NCBI GenBank assembly: GCA_038257535.1
Contig: JBBSJE010000001.1
Span: 54,693 to 118,692, forward strand
From: JAGTJU01 sp038257535
GTDB taxonomy: Bacteria; Myxococcota_A; Polyangia; Fen-1088
Direction of reading: 5' to 3'
DNA length: 64,000 bases
How positions within the stretch are numbered: position 1 is the first letter of the stretch; each line of letters begins with the position of its first letter. A model generated the notes under the pieces. It did not search any database. It saw only the letters and a list, made by a program, of their open reading frames with translations, and was not told the DNA's origin. A program made the position numbers and the translations under genes. Below, piece after piece: positions 17,651 through 26,353 of the stretch.

Positions 17651-18877
17651 ATGAGGGAGCCTGTTTCGGCGCGCCAATCAGACCTGCGCACCTCCATTCG
17701 CCCCACCGTGGCCGAGATTGATTTGGCCGCCCTAAGAGCCAACGCAACGCTGCTGCGCCAAAAGGTGGGGCCCAACGTTGCGATTTACGGCGTGGTGAAA
17801 GCCGATGCCTACGGCCATGGCGCCGTGGCGGTGGCGCGAGAGCTGGCCCCCCTGTGTGACGCGTTGGCGGTTTCGCTGGCCGAAGAAGGCATGGAGTTGC
17901 GGCAAGCGGGCATCGGGGGCCAGATCGTTGTGCTGGGCGCTTACTACGGCCGGGAACACAGCGAGATGATCGAAGCCAATCTTACGCCGGTGGTTTACGA
18001 TCCTGCCGACCTCGAGCGTTTTGCCCAATCACCCGCGCGTCGGCGGTCGGTTTCTGGCGCGCCCCTTTCGAGCCCGCTTGCGGTGCATTTGAAGGTGGAG
18101 ACCGGCATGCACCGCCTGGGAGTGCAGGGGTCCGAACTGCAGCGGGCGTTGCAGGTGATAGCGGCCTCGCCGCGGTTGCAGCTTGCTGGCCTATGCACTC
18201 ATTTTGCGTGCGCCGACGCTGAAGACTTCAGCGCAACTCAAAAGCAACTTGAGCAGTTTGCTGGTGTGCTCACCCAGGTGCAAGCCGCAGGGCTTGTACC
18301 CGGAGCCATTCACGCGGCCAACACCGCGGCCACTTTACGCTATCCGCAGGCGCATTTTTCGGCCGTGCGGCCAGGTCTTGCGCTCTACGGGGCCACGCCC
18401 AGCGCCTGGGTCCCGGGCCAGGGGCTATCGCCCGTACTGAGCTTGCGCACCCGTGTGATGGCGCTGCACGAAGTGGCGGCCGGCGCGGGGGTTAGCTATG
18501 GGCATCGCTTCGTGGCGCAACGAACTTCAAGGATCGCGGTTTTGCCTGTCGGCTATGCCGATGGCTACCCTCGGCATTTGCAGGGCGCTTGCGTGCTCAT
18601 TCGCGGGCACAAAGCGCCCTTGGCTGGCGTGGTGTGCATGGACATGGTGATGGTTGATGTCACCGATGTGCCGGGCGCTAGCTTGGGTGATGATGTTGTT
18701 CTGATTGGTCGCGATGGTCAGCAGCAAATCACCTTGGACGACGTGGCCACTTGGGCAGGAACGCTCAACTACGAGATCACCTGTGGCATCTCCAAACGCG
18801 TGCCGCGCATCTACCGACACGGTCTTAGGGAGGTAAGCCCTTCCGCCCCTGCCCGTGAGGAGTCCGCGGGTGGCTAA
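17651..18877 (+). CDS. alr: Alanine racemase
   Basis: 408 residues from ATG 17651; the frame is open further upstream, but these residues precede the conserved start of the fold. The PLP lysine lies in VVKADAYGHG, and the second catalytic base Tyr in GVSYGHRF; HAANTAATLRYP and MDMVMVDVTD are also conserved. The enzyme interconverts L- and D-alanine for peptidoglycan. Length is close to the usual 360-400. Its last codons overlap the GTG start of mlaE, so it heads or co-transcribes with the lipid transport operon. Confidence 0.95.
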   Translation: MREPVSARQSDLRTSIRPTVAEIDLAALRANATLLRQKVGPNVAIYGVVKADAYGHGAVAVARELAPLCDALAVSLAEEGMELRQAGIGGQIVVLGAYYGREHSEMIEANLTPVVYDPADLERFAQSPARRRSVSGAPLSSPLAVHLKVETGMHRLGVQGSELQRALQVIAASPRLQLAGLCTHFACADAEDFSATQKQLEQFAGVLTQVQAAGLVPGAIHAANTAATLRYPQAHFSAVRPGLALYGATPSAWVPGQGLSPVLSLRTRVMALHEVAAGAGVSYGHRFVAQRTSRIAVLPVGYADGYPRHLQGACVLIRGHKAPLAGVVCMDMVMVDVTDVPGASLGDDVVLIGRDGQQQITLDDVATWAGTLNYEITCGISKRVPRIYRHGLREVSPSAPAREESAGG

Positions 18878-19772
18878 GTCAACCGCGAAGGCTGCGAAGG
18901 CCTCACCTGCGAAAGCGGCCACCCCAGCCCCCTCTGCCGGCGACGGTCAAGCTGATGAACCCCAGGCCCCAAGTGTCTGGCAGCAGACGCTCTCGATCGT
19001 TTTTCGCCCGTTTAATCTGTTCTTAACCGCGCTGGGCGCCCACCTGATCCTGCTGGTCAACGCGCTGACCTGGCTGTTTCGCCGCCCGTTTCGCTGGCGC
19101 CTGTTCTTTGAGCAGATGGAGTTTATCGGCGTAGGTTCGTTGCCCATCGTGTTGCTGGTTGGCTTCTTTTCGGGCGCGGTGTCGGCGCTACAGGCCATCA
19201 ACGCGCTTTCGATTTTCGGGCAAGAACGCTGGGTGGGCGTGACGGTGGGCGTATCTTTAGCTGAAGAGCTGGCGCCCGTATTTGCCGGCTTGATGATCAC
19301 TGCGCGGGCAGGATCGGGCATGGCCACGGAGCTGGGATCGATGCGCATCACGGAGCAGGTTGATGCCCTCACCACCTTCGCTGTGAACCCGGTTCAATAT
19401 CTCATCACCCCGCGATTGGTGGCCGCCACCCTCATGGGGCCCGTGCTGACCATGGCATTTAATCTCATTGGCCTTTTTGGCGGTTATTTGGTGGCGATCT
19501 TGGTCCGCAATCTTGATGTGGGCCAGGTGACCGGCTTGTTCGTTTACTGGGTGGACCCGAAGCACTACATCAAGGGCCTGGTCAAAGCGGCGGTGTTCGG
19601 CTTAACGCTGGCCCTGGCGGCCTGTTATCAAGGCTTCAACGTTCGCGGCGGGGCCAAAGAAGTGGGGTTGGCCACAACGCGATCAGTTGTTACTGGCTCT
19701 GTGTGCATTTTGGTGTTGGACTACTTTCTTATTGAGATGCTTAACGCCGTCTGGCCGATGGCGAGCGAATAA
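18870..19772 (+). CDS. mlaE: MlaE-like ABC transporter permease
   Basis: 300 residues from GTG 18870, preceded by GAGGAG at the right distance; GTG 18855 upstream is in frame but without such a site. A Lys/Ala-rich N-terminal tail of about 35 residues precedes the permease. Signature: ELAPVFAGLMITARAGSGMA and ELGSMRITEQVDAL, with five to six membrane helices. It is the inner-membrane partner of MlaF and the MCE protein, moving phospholipids or other hydrophobic molecules between membranes. No MlaB or MlaC gene is nearby. Confidence 0.93.
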   Translation: MAKSTAKAAKASPAKAATPAPSAGDGQADEPQAPSVWQQTLSIVFRPFNLFLTALGAHLILLVNALTWLFRRPFRWRLFFEQMEFIGVGSLPIVLLVGFFSGAVSALQAINALSIFGQERWVGVTVGVSLAEELAPVFAGLMITARAGSGMATELGSMRITEQVDALTTFAVNPVQYLITPRLVAATLMGPVLTMAFNLIGLFGGYLVAILVRNLDVGQVTGLFVYWVDPKHYIKGLVKAAVFGLTLALAACYQGFNVRGGAKEVGLATTRSVVTGSVCILVLDYFLIEMLNAVWPMASE

Positions 19773-19773
19773 C

Positions 19774-20613
19774 ATGTCGACAGGCATTGGCGAATCTTCT
19801 ACCCCGTTGGACCAACAGGACGACCGTTGGCACATTCGCGTGCGGGGTTTGCACAAAACCTTCCCGCCTCAGCACGTCTTGCGTGGCATAGATCTCGACA
19901 TTGAACGCGGCAAAACCAACATCATCATTGGCGGCTCTGGCCAGGGCAAATCCGTGTTTATGAAGCTGATGATGGGGCTTTTGGCGCCCGACGAAGGTGC
20001 AATCTACGTTGATGGCCAAAATGTTGTGGGTCTTAACGAAGTGGAAATGGGCACCCTGCGGCGCAAGTTCGGAATGGTGTTTCAGTACGCCGCCCTGTTT
20101 GACTCTATGACCGTCATGGAGAACATTGCGTTTCCCCTGCTTGAGCGCTATCGGCTCAAGCACGCGGAGGTGGAGGGGCGGGTCTGGGAACTGCTCAAAC
20201 GCCTCGATCTTGAACGCATCCCAGGAATTGCCATGAAATTCCCCGCCCAGCTGTCAGGTGGTCAGCGCAAACGCGTGGGCCTGGCGCGCGCCTTGATCGA
20301 CCGCCCCAAGATTTTGCTTTACGACGAGCCCACAACAGGTCTTGATCCCATTGCAACAGGCAATGTGGACGAAATGATTCGCCAAACCGCGGATGAGTTT
20401 GGGGTTACCTCGGTGGTGATCTCGCACGATATGGCGTCGACGTTTCGCATTGGCGATCGGGTGTCGATGCTTTACGACGGGGTGATGGCGGTTTCTGGCA
20501 CCCCCGACGAGGTCCGCTCAAGCGAGCATCCGGTGCTCAAAGAATTCCTAACGCTTTCGGGAGTGAGCCGAGAATCCCAGGCGCAAGCCAAGCAAGACAA
20601 GGGGGCCTCTTGA
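19774..20613 (+). CDS. mlaF: MlaF-like ABC transporter ATPase
   Basis: 279 residues from ATG 19774, one base after the mlaE stop. The nucleotide-binding domain is complete: Walker A GGSGQGKSV, Q-loop FQYAALFDSMTV, signature LSGGQRKRVGLARAL, Walker B ILLYDEPTTGLD, and the switch His in VVISHDM. The C-terminal tail is short, without an extra MlaB-like domain. It powers MlaE. The stop is overlapped by the TTG start of the MCE gene. Confidence 0.95.
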   Translation: MSTGIGESSTPLDQQDDRWHIRVRGLHKTFPPQHVLRGIDLDIERGKTNIIIGGSGQGKSVFMKLMMGLLAPDEGAIYVDGQNVVGLNEVEMGTLRRKFGMVFQYAALFDSMTVMENIAFPLLERYRLKHAEVEGRVWELLKRLDLERIPGIAMKFPAQLSGGQRKRVGLARALIDRPKILLYDEPTTGLDPIATGNVDEMIRQTADEFGVTSVVISHDMASTFRIGDRVSMLYDGVMAVSGTPDEVRSSEHPVLKEFLTLSGVSRESQAQAKQDKGAS

Positions 20614-22124
20614 GGCGAAGTCTGGCGCCTTTCACGGTGGGCCTCACCGTGCTCATCGCTGCGGCTTTGAGTTTTGCATTGTTCAAGTACGTTCGCGAAC
20701 ACACCAGCGAGGATGGTTATGTGTTGCACGCGCGCTTTCGCGACGCGCTGGGGTTGTTCGAGAAGTCGCGGGTGCAAACCGCCGGCATTCCGATTGGCAA
20801 CATCGTGGGCAAGGGTTTGGATGGACGCAAAGCCCGCGTCGACATCCGCATCGATGAAACCATCACCCTGTATGAAAACGCCGTCGTTGCCAAAAAGGCA
20901 GCGTCGTTGCTTGGTGAATACTATCTTGAAGTGGATCCCGGCACCCCGGAAGATCCTGCCACGGGGCGCAAACATCGGGTTTTGAAAGCCGGTGACGAAA
21001 TTAAAATCGTGCTTGAGCCTTCCACCTTTGCGGATGTCACCGAATCGGTGCAGGACACCATTCCCATCCTGAAGGACATTCTGAAGGACATTCGCGGCAT
21101 GACATCGGGCAGCATCTCCCAAATTGCCGATGGCCTCAACGAAACCATTCGAACGAACTCGGTGGTGCTCGAACGTTTGCTTTCACGCATTGATGACATT
21201 GCGGCGGACATTCAGGACATCACCAACACTCAAACCGACGACATCAAGGTATCCATTCAAAACATCCGTGAGATCACCGAGGGTGTCAAAGGCTTGGTGG
21301 GCACCACGCACGGCAACGTGAGCGAAACCGGCGAAAAGTTGCGCAACTCACTAGACCGCATCGAAAGCAGCGTTGAAAAGCTGGAAAACTCGCTCACCAA
21401 CGTTGAAAAGGTCACGGGCTATATGGCCGATGGCAAAGGCACTGTGGGCCGACTCATCACAGACGACCAGATTGTCAACAACATTGAAGAGCTCACCGAA
21501 GACGCCGGTACGTTCGTCAAAGGCGTCACCAATCTGCAAACCATCGTGGGCTTGCGGTCGGAATACAACTATCTGGCCCGTACGTTTAAGCAATACCTTT
21601 CGATCATGCTGGCGCCGCGGCCAGACAAGTTCTATTTGATCGAACTGGTTGACGATCCTCGCGGCTTCCGGCGCGAGGTCCTGCGCACCCGTGACTCAAG
21701 CCAAGACGGCTTGGAATCGGAAAAGGTGGTGGAGATTTCGGAGGCGTTGCGGTTTTCGTTCATGTTTGGCAAACGATGGGGCAACGCGGTGGGCCGGTTC
21801 GGCATCAAGGAATCCACGGGCGGCGCTGGCTTGGATTTGTTCTTCTTGCAGGACCGCCTGATGCTTTCCTTTGACGCCTTCGACACCCGCTCGAATGTGT
21901 ACCCACGGCTCAAGGCTCTTGCCGCGCTGGCCGTTTACCAACGCAATCTGTACCTGGTGGCCGGCGCCGACGACATGCTGAACCACGAACCAGCGGCGGC
22001 CGGCGGCGGCGCGTTTATTGACGGCTTCGTGGGTCTTCAGCTGATGTTCAACGACGAGGACCTCAAGACCTTGCTGCTGTTTGGCGGCAGCGCTGTCGGA
22101 TCCGCAGGCGGGTCTAGCAAATAG
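20610..22124 (+). CDS. mlaD: Long MlaD-like MCE protein with C-terminal beta extension
   Basis: 504 residues from TTG 20610, overlapping the mlaF stop by 4 bases. Residues 5-27 form one membrane anchor (FTVGLTVLIAAALSFALF). Residues 35-140 are the MCE domain (RVQTAGIPIGNIVGKGLDG). Residues 150-320 are a long alpha-helical coiled part rich in Ile, Asn and Asp. Residues 330-504, with YLIELVDDPRGFRREVLRTR and repeated alternating strands, look like a beta barrel or sandwich. E. coli MlaD has about 180 residues, so this one could itself bridge the periplasm, consistent with no MlaC. Confidence 0.9.
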   Translation: MRRSLAPFTVGLTVLIAAALSFALFKYVREHTSEDGYVLHARFRDALGLFEKSRVQTAGIPIGNIVGKGLDGRKARVDIRIDETITLYENAVVAKKAASLLGEYYLEVDPGTPEDPATGRKHRVLKAGDEIKIVLEPSTFADVTESVQDTIPILKDILKDIRGMTSGSISQIADGLNETIRTNSVVLERLLSRIDDIAADIQDITNTQTDDIKVSIQNIREITEGVKGLVGTTHGNVSETGEKLRNSLDRIESSVEKLENSLTNVEKVTGYMADGKGTVGRLITDDQIVNNIEELTEDAGTFVKGVTNLQTIVGLRSEYNYLARTFKQYLSIMLAPRPDKFYLIELVDDPRGFRREVLRTRDSSQDGLESEKVVEISEALRFSFMFGKRWGNAVGRFGIKESTGGAGLDLFFLQDRLMLSFDAFDTRSNVYPRLKALAALAVYQRNLYLVAGADDMLNHEPAAAGGGAFIDGFVGLQLMFNDEDLKTLLLFGGSAVGSAGGSSK

Positions 22125-22183
22125 CGACTATTCCGCGTTGCACCAAAGACCTGGGCTTGTGGTTGCCCACCCTCAGACGCTCC

Positions 22184-22211
22184 TTGACGAAGCCCTTCGG
22201 GCCCCTATAGT
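22184..22211 (+). promoter_or_regulatory. Sigma70-like promoter of yceD-rpmF-plsX
   Basis: TTGACG (22184-22189), a 16-base spacer and TATAGT (22206-22211) lie about 45 bases before the yceD start. Both boxes are near consensus. It starts the rpmF fatty acid cluster after the mla operon. Confidence 0.6.
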
Positions 22212-22254
22212 TACGACCTTCCTGGGGCCGGACCCCGGGGTTAAATGACAGGAT

Positions 22255-22803
22255 ATGAGGTACAAGACCATCGATATCGGCGAGCTAGGGCTCGACGTGG
22301 ACTTGCCTTTGGATTCAGCCTTTTTGGCTGAACATCTGGCCGATTTGGAAGCGACACTGGCGCCCGAAGGGCTGCGTTTTCGTGGCCGTTTGGAGCCCAT
22401 CGGTGACGATTTTTTGCTGCGGGGCAAGCTCAACGGCGCTCTGCAATTTACCTGTGTGCGCTGCCTCGAGCCCACCAAACTGCCCATCGATCTAGACTTG
22501 GCGGTTTCGTTTGTGGAAGGCGAAGAAGACGCCAAGGTACCCCAAGGCGACGAGAAGGTGGATCTGGATGAGGGCGATCCAGGCGACTTCGCGGTGTTCC
22601 AAAACGGCGTGATCGATTTGGCGCCGGAGTTTCGGGAAGAGTTGCTGCTGGCGGTGCCCTACAGCCCCCGTTGCGAGCCCGAGTGCTTGGGAATTTGCCC
22701 CATTTGTGGCGTAAACCGCGACAAAACGCCCTGTGATTGTGCCGAGCAGCAAACCCTCAAGCGGTCGCCCTTCGCAGAGCTTGCGAAGAAATTGAAATCT
22801 TAG
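22255..22803 (+). CDS. yceD: YceD/DUF177 family protein
   Basis: 182 residues. N-terminal MRYKTIDIGELGLDVD and the Cys pair CVRCLEPTKLPIDLDL are typical of DUF177, with a C-terminal Cys cluster (CEPECLGICPICGVN) that probably binds zinc. In many bacteria yceD lies directly before rpmF and its product is linked to 23S rRNA metabolism; the exact reaction is unclear. Here it is also first in the rpmF-plsX-fab cluster, 43 bases before rpmF. Confidence 0.92.
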   Translation: MRYKTIDIGELGLDVDLPLDSAFLAEHLADLEATLAPEGLRFRGRLEPIGDDFLLRGKLNGALQFTCVRCLEPTKLPIDLDLAVSFVEGEEDAKVPQGDEKVDLDEGDPGDFAVFQNGVIDLAPEFREELLLAVPYSPRCEPECLGICPICGVNRDKTPCDCAEQQTLKRSPFAELAKKLKS

Positions 22804-22846
22804 TTTTTTGAGCAGCAAGACCTAGGTCAGATACAAGGAACGAACA

Positions 22847-23035
22847 ATGGCAGTCCCTCAACAACGTCAGTCCAAGTCCCGTTCGCGCATTCGTCGCGCT
22901 GAAGTTATGAAACGAACGGCGCCTGTGGGCATTCCCTGCGCACAATGTGGCGAGATGAAGCTTCCTCACCGGGCGTGCGCATCCTGCGGCTACTACAAAG
23001 GCCGCGCCGTTCTTAAGATCGAGGAAGAAGCATAG
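22847..23035 (+). CDS. rpmF: Large-subunit ribosomal protein bL32
   Basis: 62 residues, usual length. MAVPQQRQSKSRSRIRRAE is the conserved basic N-terminus; two Cys pairs (CAQC and CASC) form a zinc ribbon. The stop codon TAG at 23033-23035 overlaps the presumed ATA start of plsX. It belongs to the 50S ribosomal subunit. Confidence 0.96.
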   Translation: MAVPQQRQSKSRSRIRRAEVMKRTAPVGIPCAQCGEMKLPHRACASCGYYKGRAVLKIEEEA

Positions 23036-24108
23036 CCACCAGGCCCTTTCGCATTGCCGTTGACGCAATGGGGTCCGACGGCGGGCCCCAGGTGGAAGTG
23101 GCGGGCGCGGTTGAAGCACTCGCCGCGTCGGGGCTACACATTGTTTTGGTCGGCAACGAAGCCCAGATCACACCGCACCTGCGTGCGAACGCCGAAGGTG
23201 CATCTGAACGGCTAACCATCCGCCACACCACCGAAGTCATCACCATGGACGACGCCCCGTCGATCGCGGTGAAGAAGAAAAAGCAGTCGTCGATGCGCCT
23301 GTGTTTCGATATGGCCAAGGCGGGCGAAGTGGATGCGGTGGTGTCGGCTGGCAATTCGGGCGCCATGATGGCGTGCGGGCTATTTGTGCTGGGACGGCTT
23401 GCCGGCGTAGACCGCCCCGCCATAATCACCACCTTCCCCACCATCAAGGGCGAGTGCGCGCTGCTTGACATGGGCGCCAATGTGCAGCCCAAGCCGCAAG
23501 TGTTGGCGCAGTTCGGGGTTATGGGCGCGGTTTACGCGCGGCTGCAGCACAAAAAGTCTCGGCCACGCGTGGGGCTGCTCTCCAACGGGTCTGAGGCGCA
23601 CAAAGGCACAACATTGACCCGGGAAACTCATGCGCTGCTGGCTGGCTTGGGATCCCCCGAAGGCTTTGAGTACGTTGGATATGTCGAGGGGCGTGACATC
23701 TTTCGCGGCGATGTGGATGTGGTGGCGACCGATGGGTTCACGGGGAACGTGCTGCTCAAAGGTTGCGAGGGTGTGGTGGAGGCGGTGTTCAAGATGGTGC
23801 GCTCGGAGGTGATGAGCAGCGGGCCGCTGGTAAAATTCGGCGCGTTGTTGATGAAGCCAGCGCTCAGGCGTCTCAAGCGCAAGACCGACTATGCGGAAAC
23901 CGGTGGTGCACCACTTTTGGGCGTGAGCCGCGTGGTTATGATTTGCCACGGTGGCTCGCGGCCCAAAGCCATCAAAAACGCGATCTTGCAGGCGGAAGGT
24001 TTTGCCCAATCGGGGCTTAACGATGCCTTGACCACCGACGTTCAGCGGTTTTCGTCAATTTGGGATGCGGCGGCGGCGGGAAACCCAACCGGCGCGGAGG
24101 CTTCTTGA
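23032..24108 (+). CDS. plsX: Phosphate acyltransferase PlsX, non-canonical start
   Basis: Family features FRIAVDAMGSDGG, VSAGNSGAMMACG, LDMGANV and DGFTGNVLLK identify PlsX, which makes acyl-phosphate from acyl-ACP for phospholipid synthesis. The first ATG in frame is 23068, inside the conserved first strand (AVDAM), while a stop lies at 23014-23016 and no ATG, GTG or TTG exists between. ATA 23032 gives MATRPFRIAVDAM, has GAGGAAG upstream and overlaps the rpmF stop as ATAG; ATT 23053 is another option. A start codon of ATA is rare, so a sequencing error is possible. Confidence 0.93.
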   Translation: MATRPFRIAVDAMGSDGGPQVEVAGAVEALAASGLHIVLVGNEAQITPHLRANAEGASERLTIRHTTEVITMDDAPSIAVKKKKQSSMRLCFDMAKAGEVDAVVSAGNSGAMMACGLFVLGRLAGVDRPAIITTFPTIKGECALLDMGANVQPKPQVLAQFGVMGAVYARLQHKKSRPRVGLLSNGSEAHKGTTLTRETHALLAGLGSPEGFEYVGYVEGRDIFRGDVDVVATDGFTGNVLLKGCEGVVEAVFKMVRSEVMSSGPLVKFGALLMKPALRRLKRKTDYAETGGAPLLGVSRVVMICHGGSRPKAIKNAILQAEGFAQSGLNDALTTDVQRFSSIWDAAAAGNPTGAEAS

Positions 24109-24258
24109 GGTTCCCCACGCCAACCTACGATCTCGCCCAGCTTCTAGGGTCATTTTGCGTTTTTTGCTTGAACCGGGGCGCGTAAGCGACTAGTTCGTGC
24201 GCGTTCACCTTTGCCTTTGCTTGGATTTCGCGAGGCAGAGCACACCGCGAGCACATTC

Positions 24259-25188
24259 ATGAAAGCGTTTTTGTTTCCAGGACAAGGTTCTCAAAAGGTA
24301 GGTATGGGCCGCGCCCTGTTTGATGCCTTTGCTGAGGCGCGAGCGGTGTATCAGGAGGCCGACGATAGCCTTGGCTTTGCGGTCTCCAAGCTTTGCTTCG
24401 AGGGGCCCGAAGACGCGCTGACGCTCACCGCGCACGCGCAGCCGGCCATCTTGACCACCAGCGTGGCGGCGTTGCGGGTTTTGCAGGCCCAAACCAATCT
24501 GAAGCCCGATGTGGTGGCTGGCCATTCTTTGGGCGAATACTCGGCCTTGGTGGCTGCCGGCGCGCTCCGCCTGTCCGATGCGGTGAAGCTGGTGCACCTG
24601 CGCGGCAAGTTCATGCAAGAGGCGGTTGCGCCGGGTGCGGGTGCCATGGCAGCCATCTTGGGCCTAGAGGGCGAAAAGGTTGCTGAAGCTTGTGCCGAAG
24701 CCGCCCGCACACTTGATGCCGTGGTCTCGCCGGCCAACCTCAATGGCGGCGGGCAAGTTGTGATCGCGGGCGCCAAGGCGGCCGTGGACAAAGCCTGTGA
24801 GCTTGCCAAAGCGATGGGCGCCAAGCGTGCCATTTTGTTGCAAGTCAGCGCCCCTTTCCATTGCGCCTTGATGGCGCCCGCGGCGCGCCAGTTGGCGGGC
24901 GTTTTGGCCAAGGTGTCCGTGCAGCCGCTGCAGGTGCCCGTGGTCACCAACGTGGAAGCCAGCTTGAATCAAGACGCCTCTGCGGTTGCTGACCTACTAA
25001 CCCGGCAGGTGACCGGCACCGTCAGGTGGGAAGAATCTGTGCGCGCCTTGGTGGCATTCGGCGCCACCAACGCTTATGAAGTGGGCCACGGCAACGTCTT
25101 GGCCGGCTTGGTCAAGCGCATCGCACCCGAATTGCCCGTGATCGGCATCGCCGACCCTCAATCACTCAGCACATTGTCCCAAACCTAA
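24259..25188 (+). CDS. fabD: Malonyl-CoA:ACP transacylase
   Basis: 309 residues from ATG 24259, the start of the conserved MKAFLFPGQGSQ; a longer frame from 24211 has no support. Catalytic Ser is in AGHSLGEYSAL near residue 92, the His in VSAPFHCALM. It loads malonyl groups onto ACP. In most bacteria fabH lies between plsX and fabD; here the 150-base gap contains no gene. Confidence 0.95.
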   Translation: MKAFLFPGQGSQKVGMGRALFDAFAEARAVYQEADDSLGFAVSKLCFEGPEDALTLTAHAQPAILTTSVAALRVLQAQTNLKPDVVAGHSLGEYSALVAAGALRLSDAVKLVHLRGKFMQEAVAPGAGAMAAILGLEGEKVAEACAEAARTLDAVVSPANLNGGGQVVIAGAKAAVDKACELAKAMGAKRAILLQVSAPFHCALMAPAARQLAGVLAKVSVQPLQVPVVTNVEASLNQDASAVADLLTRQVTGTVRWEESVRALVAFGATNAYEVGHGNVLAGLVKRIAPELPVIGIADPQSLSTLSQT

Positions 25189-25197
25189 GGAGCCAAT

Positions 25198-25953
25198 ATG
25201 TCACGCGGTCTTGAAGGCAAAGTTGCGGTTGTAACCGGGGGCTCGCGAGGCATTGGCCGCGCCATTTGCGTGGCTCTGGGGGCCCAGGGCGCCAAAGTGG
25301 TGGTGAACTACACTTCCAACGAAGCGGCCGCAGCGGCTGCCGCCGAAGCCGTACGCGCGGCTGGTGGCGAGGCGCTGGTGAAGCGTTTCGACGTGGCAGA
25401 TCCCGAGGCGGTCAATGCGGCCTTCAAAGACATCATCGCCGAATGTGGTGGCGTCACCATCTTGGTGAACAACGCCGGCATAGCCGTCAATGCGCTGACC
25501 TTGGGGGCCAAAGACGCCGACTGGCAGCGGTCCTTGAACGTGAACCTCACGGGCACCTTCAATTGCACCCGCGCCGCCTTGCGACCGCTGATGAAAGCCC
25601 GGGAAGCGGGGCGCATTATCAACATCACTTCGGTGGTGGGTGAGGCGGGCAGCGCTGGCCAGGCGCCCTACGTGGCGGCCAAGGCGGGTGTGATTGGTTT
25701 AACCCGGACTTGGGCCCGCGAGTACGCCAGCCGCGGGGTGACGGTGAACGCCATTTCGCCCGGCTGGATCGACACCGAAATGACCGCATCGGAGCTGCCC
25801 GAGGCCAAACGTGCGGAATTGACTCAACAAATTCCCCTAGCCCGGGTGGGCACGCCCGAAGATGTGGCGCATGCGGTGACGTTTTTGGCAGGTCCCGGGG
25901 CCGCGTACATTACCGGACAGGTTTTGCGGGTCAACGGTGGTCTTCTGATGTAA
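25198..25953 (+). CDS. fabG: 3-oxoacyl-ACP reductase
   Basis: 251 residues, ATG 25198 with AAGGAG 5 bases upstream. Short-chain dehydrogenase fold: cofactor loop GGSRGIGRA, NNAGIAVNAL, catalytic Ser in INITSVVGEAG, and Tyr/Lys in YVAAKAGV. It reduces 3-oxoacyl-ACP with NADPH in fatty acid elongation. Nine bases after fabD, so in one operon. Confidence 0.95.
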   Translation: MSRGLEGKVAVVTGGSRGIGRAICVALGAQGAKVVVNYTSNEAAAAAAAEAVRAAGGEALVKRFDVADPEAVNAAFKDIIAECGGVTILVNNAGIAVNALTLGAKDADWQRSLNVNLTGTFNCTRAALRPLMKAREAGRIINITSVVGEAGSAGQAPYVAAKAGVIGLTRTWAREYASRGVTVNAISPGWIDTEMTASELPEAKRAELTQQIPLARVGTPEDVAHAVTFLAGPGAAYITGQVLRVNGGLLM

Positions 25954-26031
25954 GTTACCGCACCCCAAAGGATTTACGCCGCAGGGCGCCGTCACTTGGT
26001 TCGAGAAGAAAACACAGGAAAAGGAACGACA

Positions 26032-26271
26032 ATGGCCGATACAGTCGAAGAGAAAGTCATCAAGCTCATCTCAGAGCAGCTCGAGGTCGAGCCCGACAAG
26101 GTGGTCCCGAGCGCATCCTTCACCGAGGATTTGAAGGCTGACTCGCTGGCGATTGTGGAACTGGTTTTGGCGCTTGAAGAGTCCTTCAAGATCGAGATCC
26201 CCGATGAGGAGACCGAGAAGATCAAGACCGTTGGCGACGCCATCAACTACATCAAGAACCACGCCTCGTGA
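26032..26271 (+). CDS. acpP: Acyl carrier protein
   Basis: 79 residues from ATG 26032, with AAAGGA upstream; a longer frame from 25996 lacks support. The acidic four-helix protein has the phosphopantetheine site ADSLAIVELVLALEE (Ser in DSL). Length and charge are normal for ACP. Carries growing acyl chains for FabD, FabG and FabF. A strong terminator follows directly. Confidence 0.97.
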   Translation: MADTVEEKVIKLISEQLEVEPDKVVPSASFTEDLKADSLAIVELVLALEESFKIEIPDEETEKIKTVGDAINYIKNHAS

Positions 26272-26278
26272 GGCGCTG

Positions 26279-26330
26279 CCCTGCGGTTGGCTTGGGTAAC
26301 CAAGCGCCACCGCAGGGTTTTTGATTTTTT
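26279..26330 (+). terminator. Rho-independent terminator/attenuator between acpP and fabF
   Basis: A long hairpin with outer stem CCCTGCGG (26279-26286) and CCGCAGGG (26310-26317), an inner stem GGCTTGG/CCAAGCGCC around a GTAA loop, and then TTTTTGATTTTTT. It lies 8 bases after the acpP stop. With fabF only 24 bases further, and no promoter evident in between, it probably allows partial read-through, keeping acpP transcripts in excess. Confidence 0.8.
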
Positions 26331-26353
26331 CAATCGCTGGAGCACGCAAAATC

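Noticed and set aside
17171..17677. Minus-strand open frame of 168 codons between GT4 and alr
   Set aside because: No family features, overlaps the alr start and the plus-strand remnant; codon use unlike neighbours.
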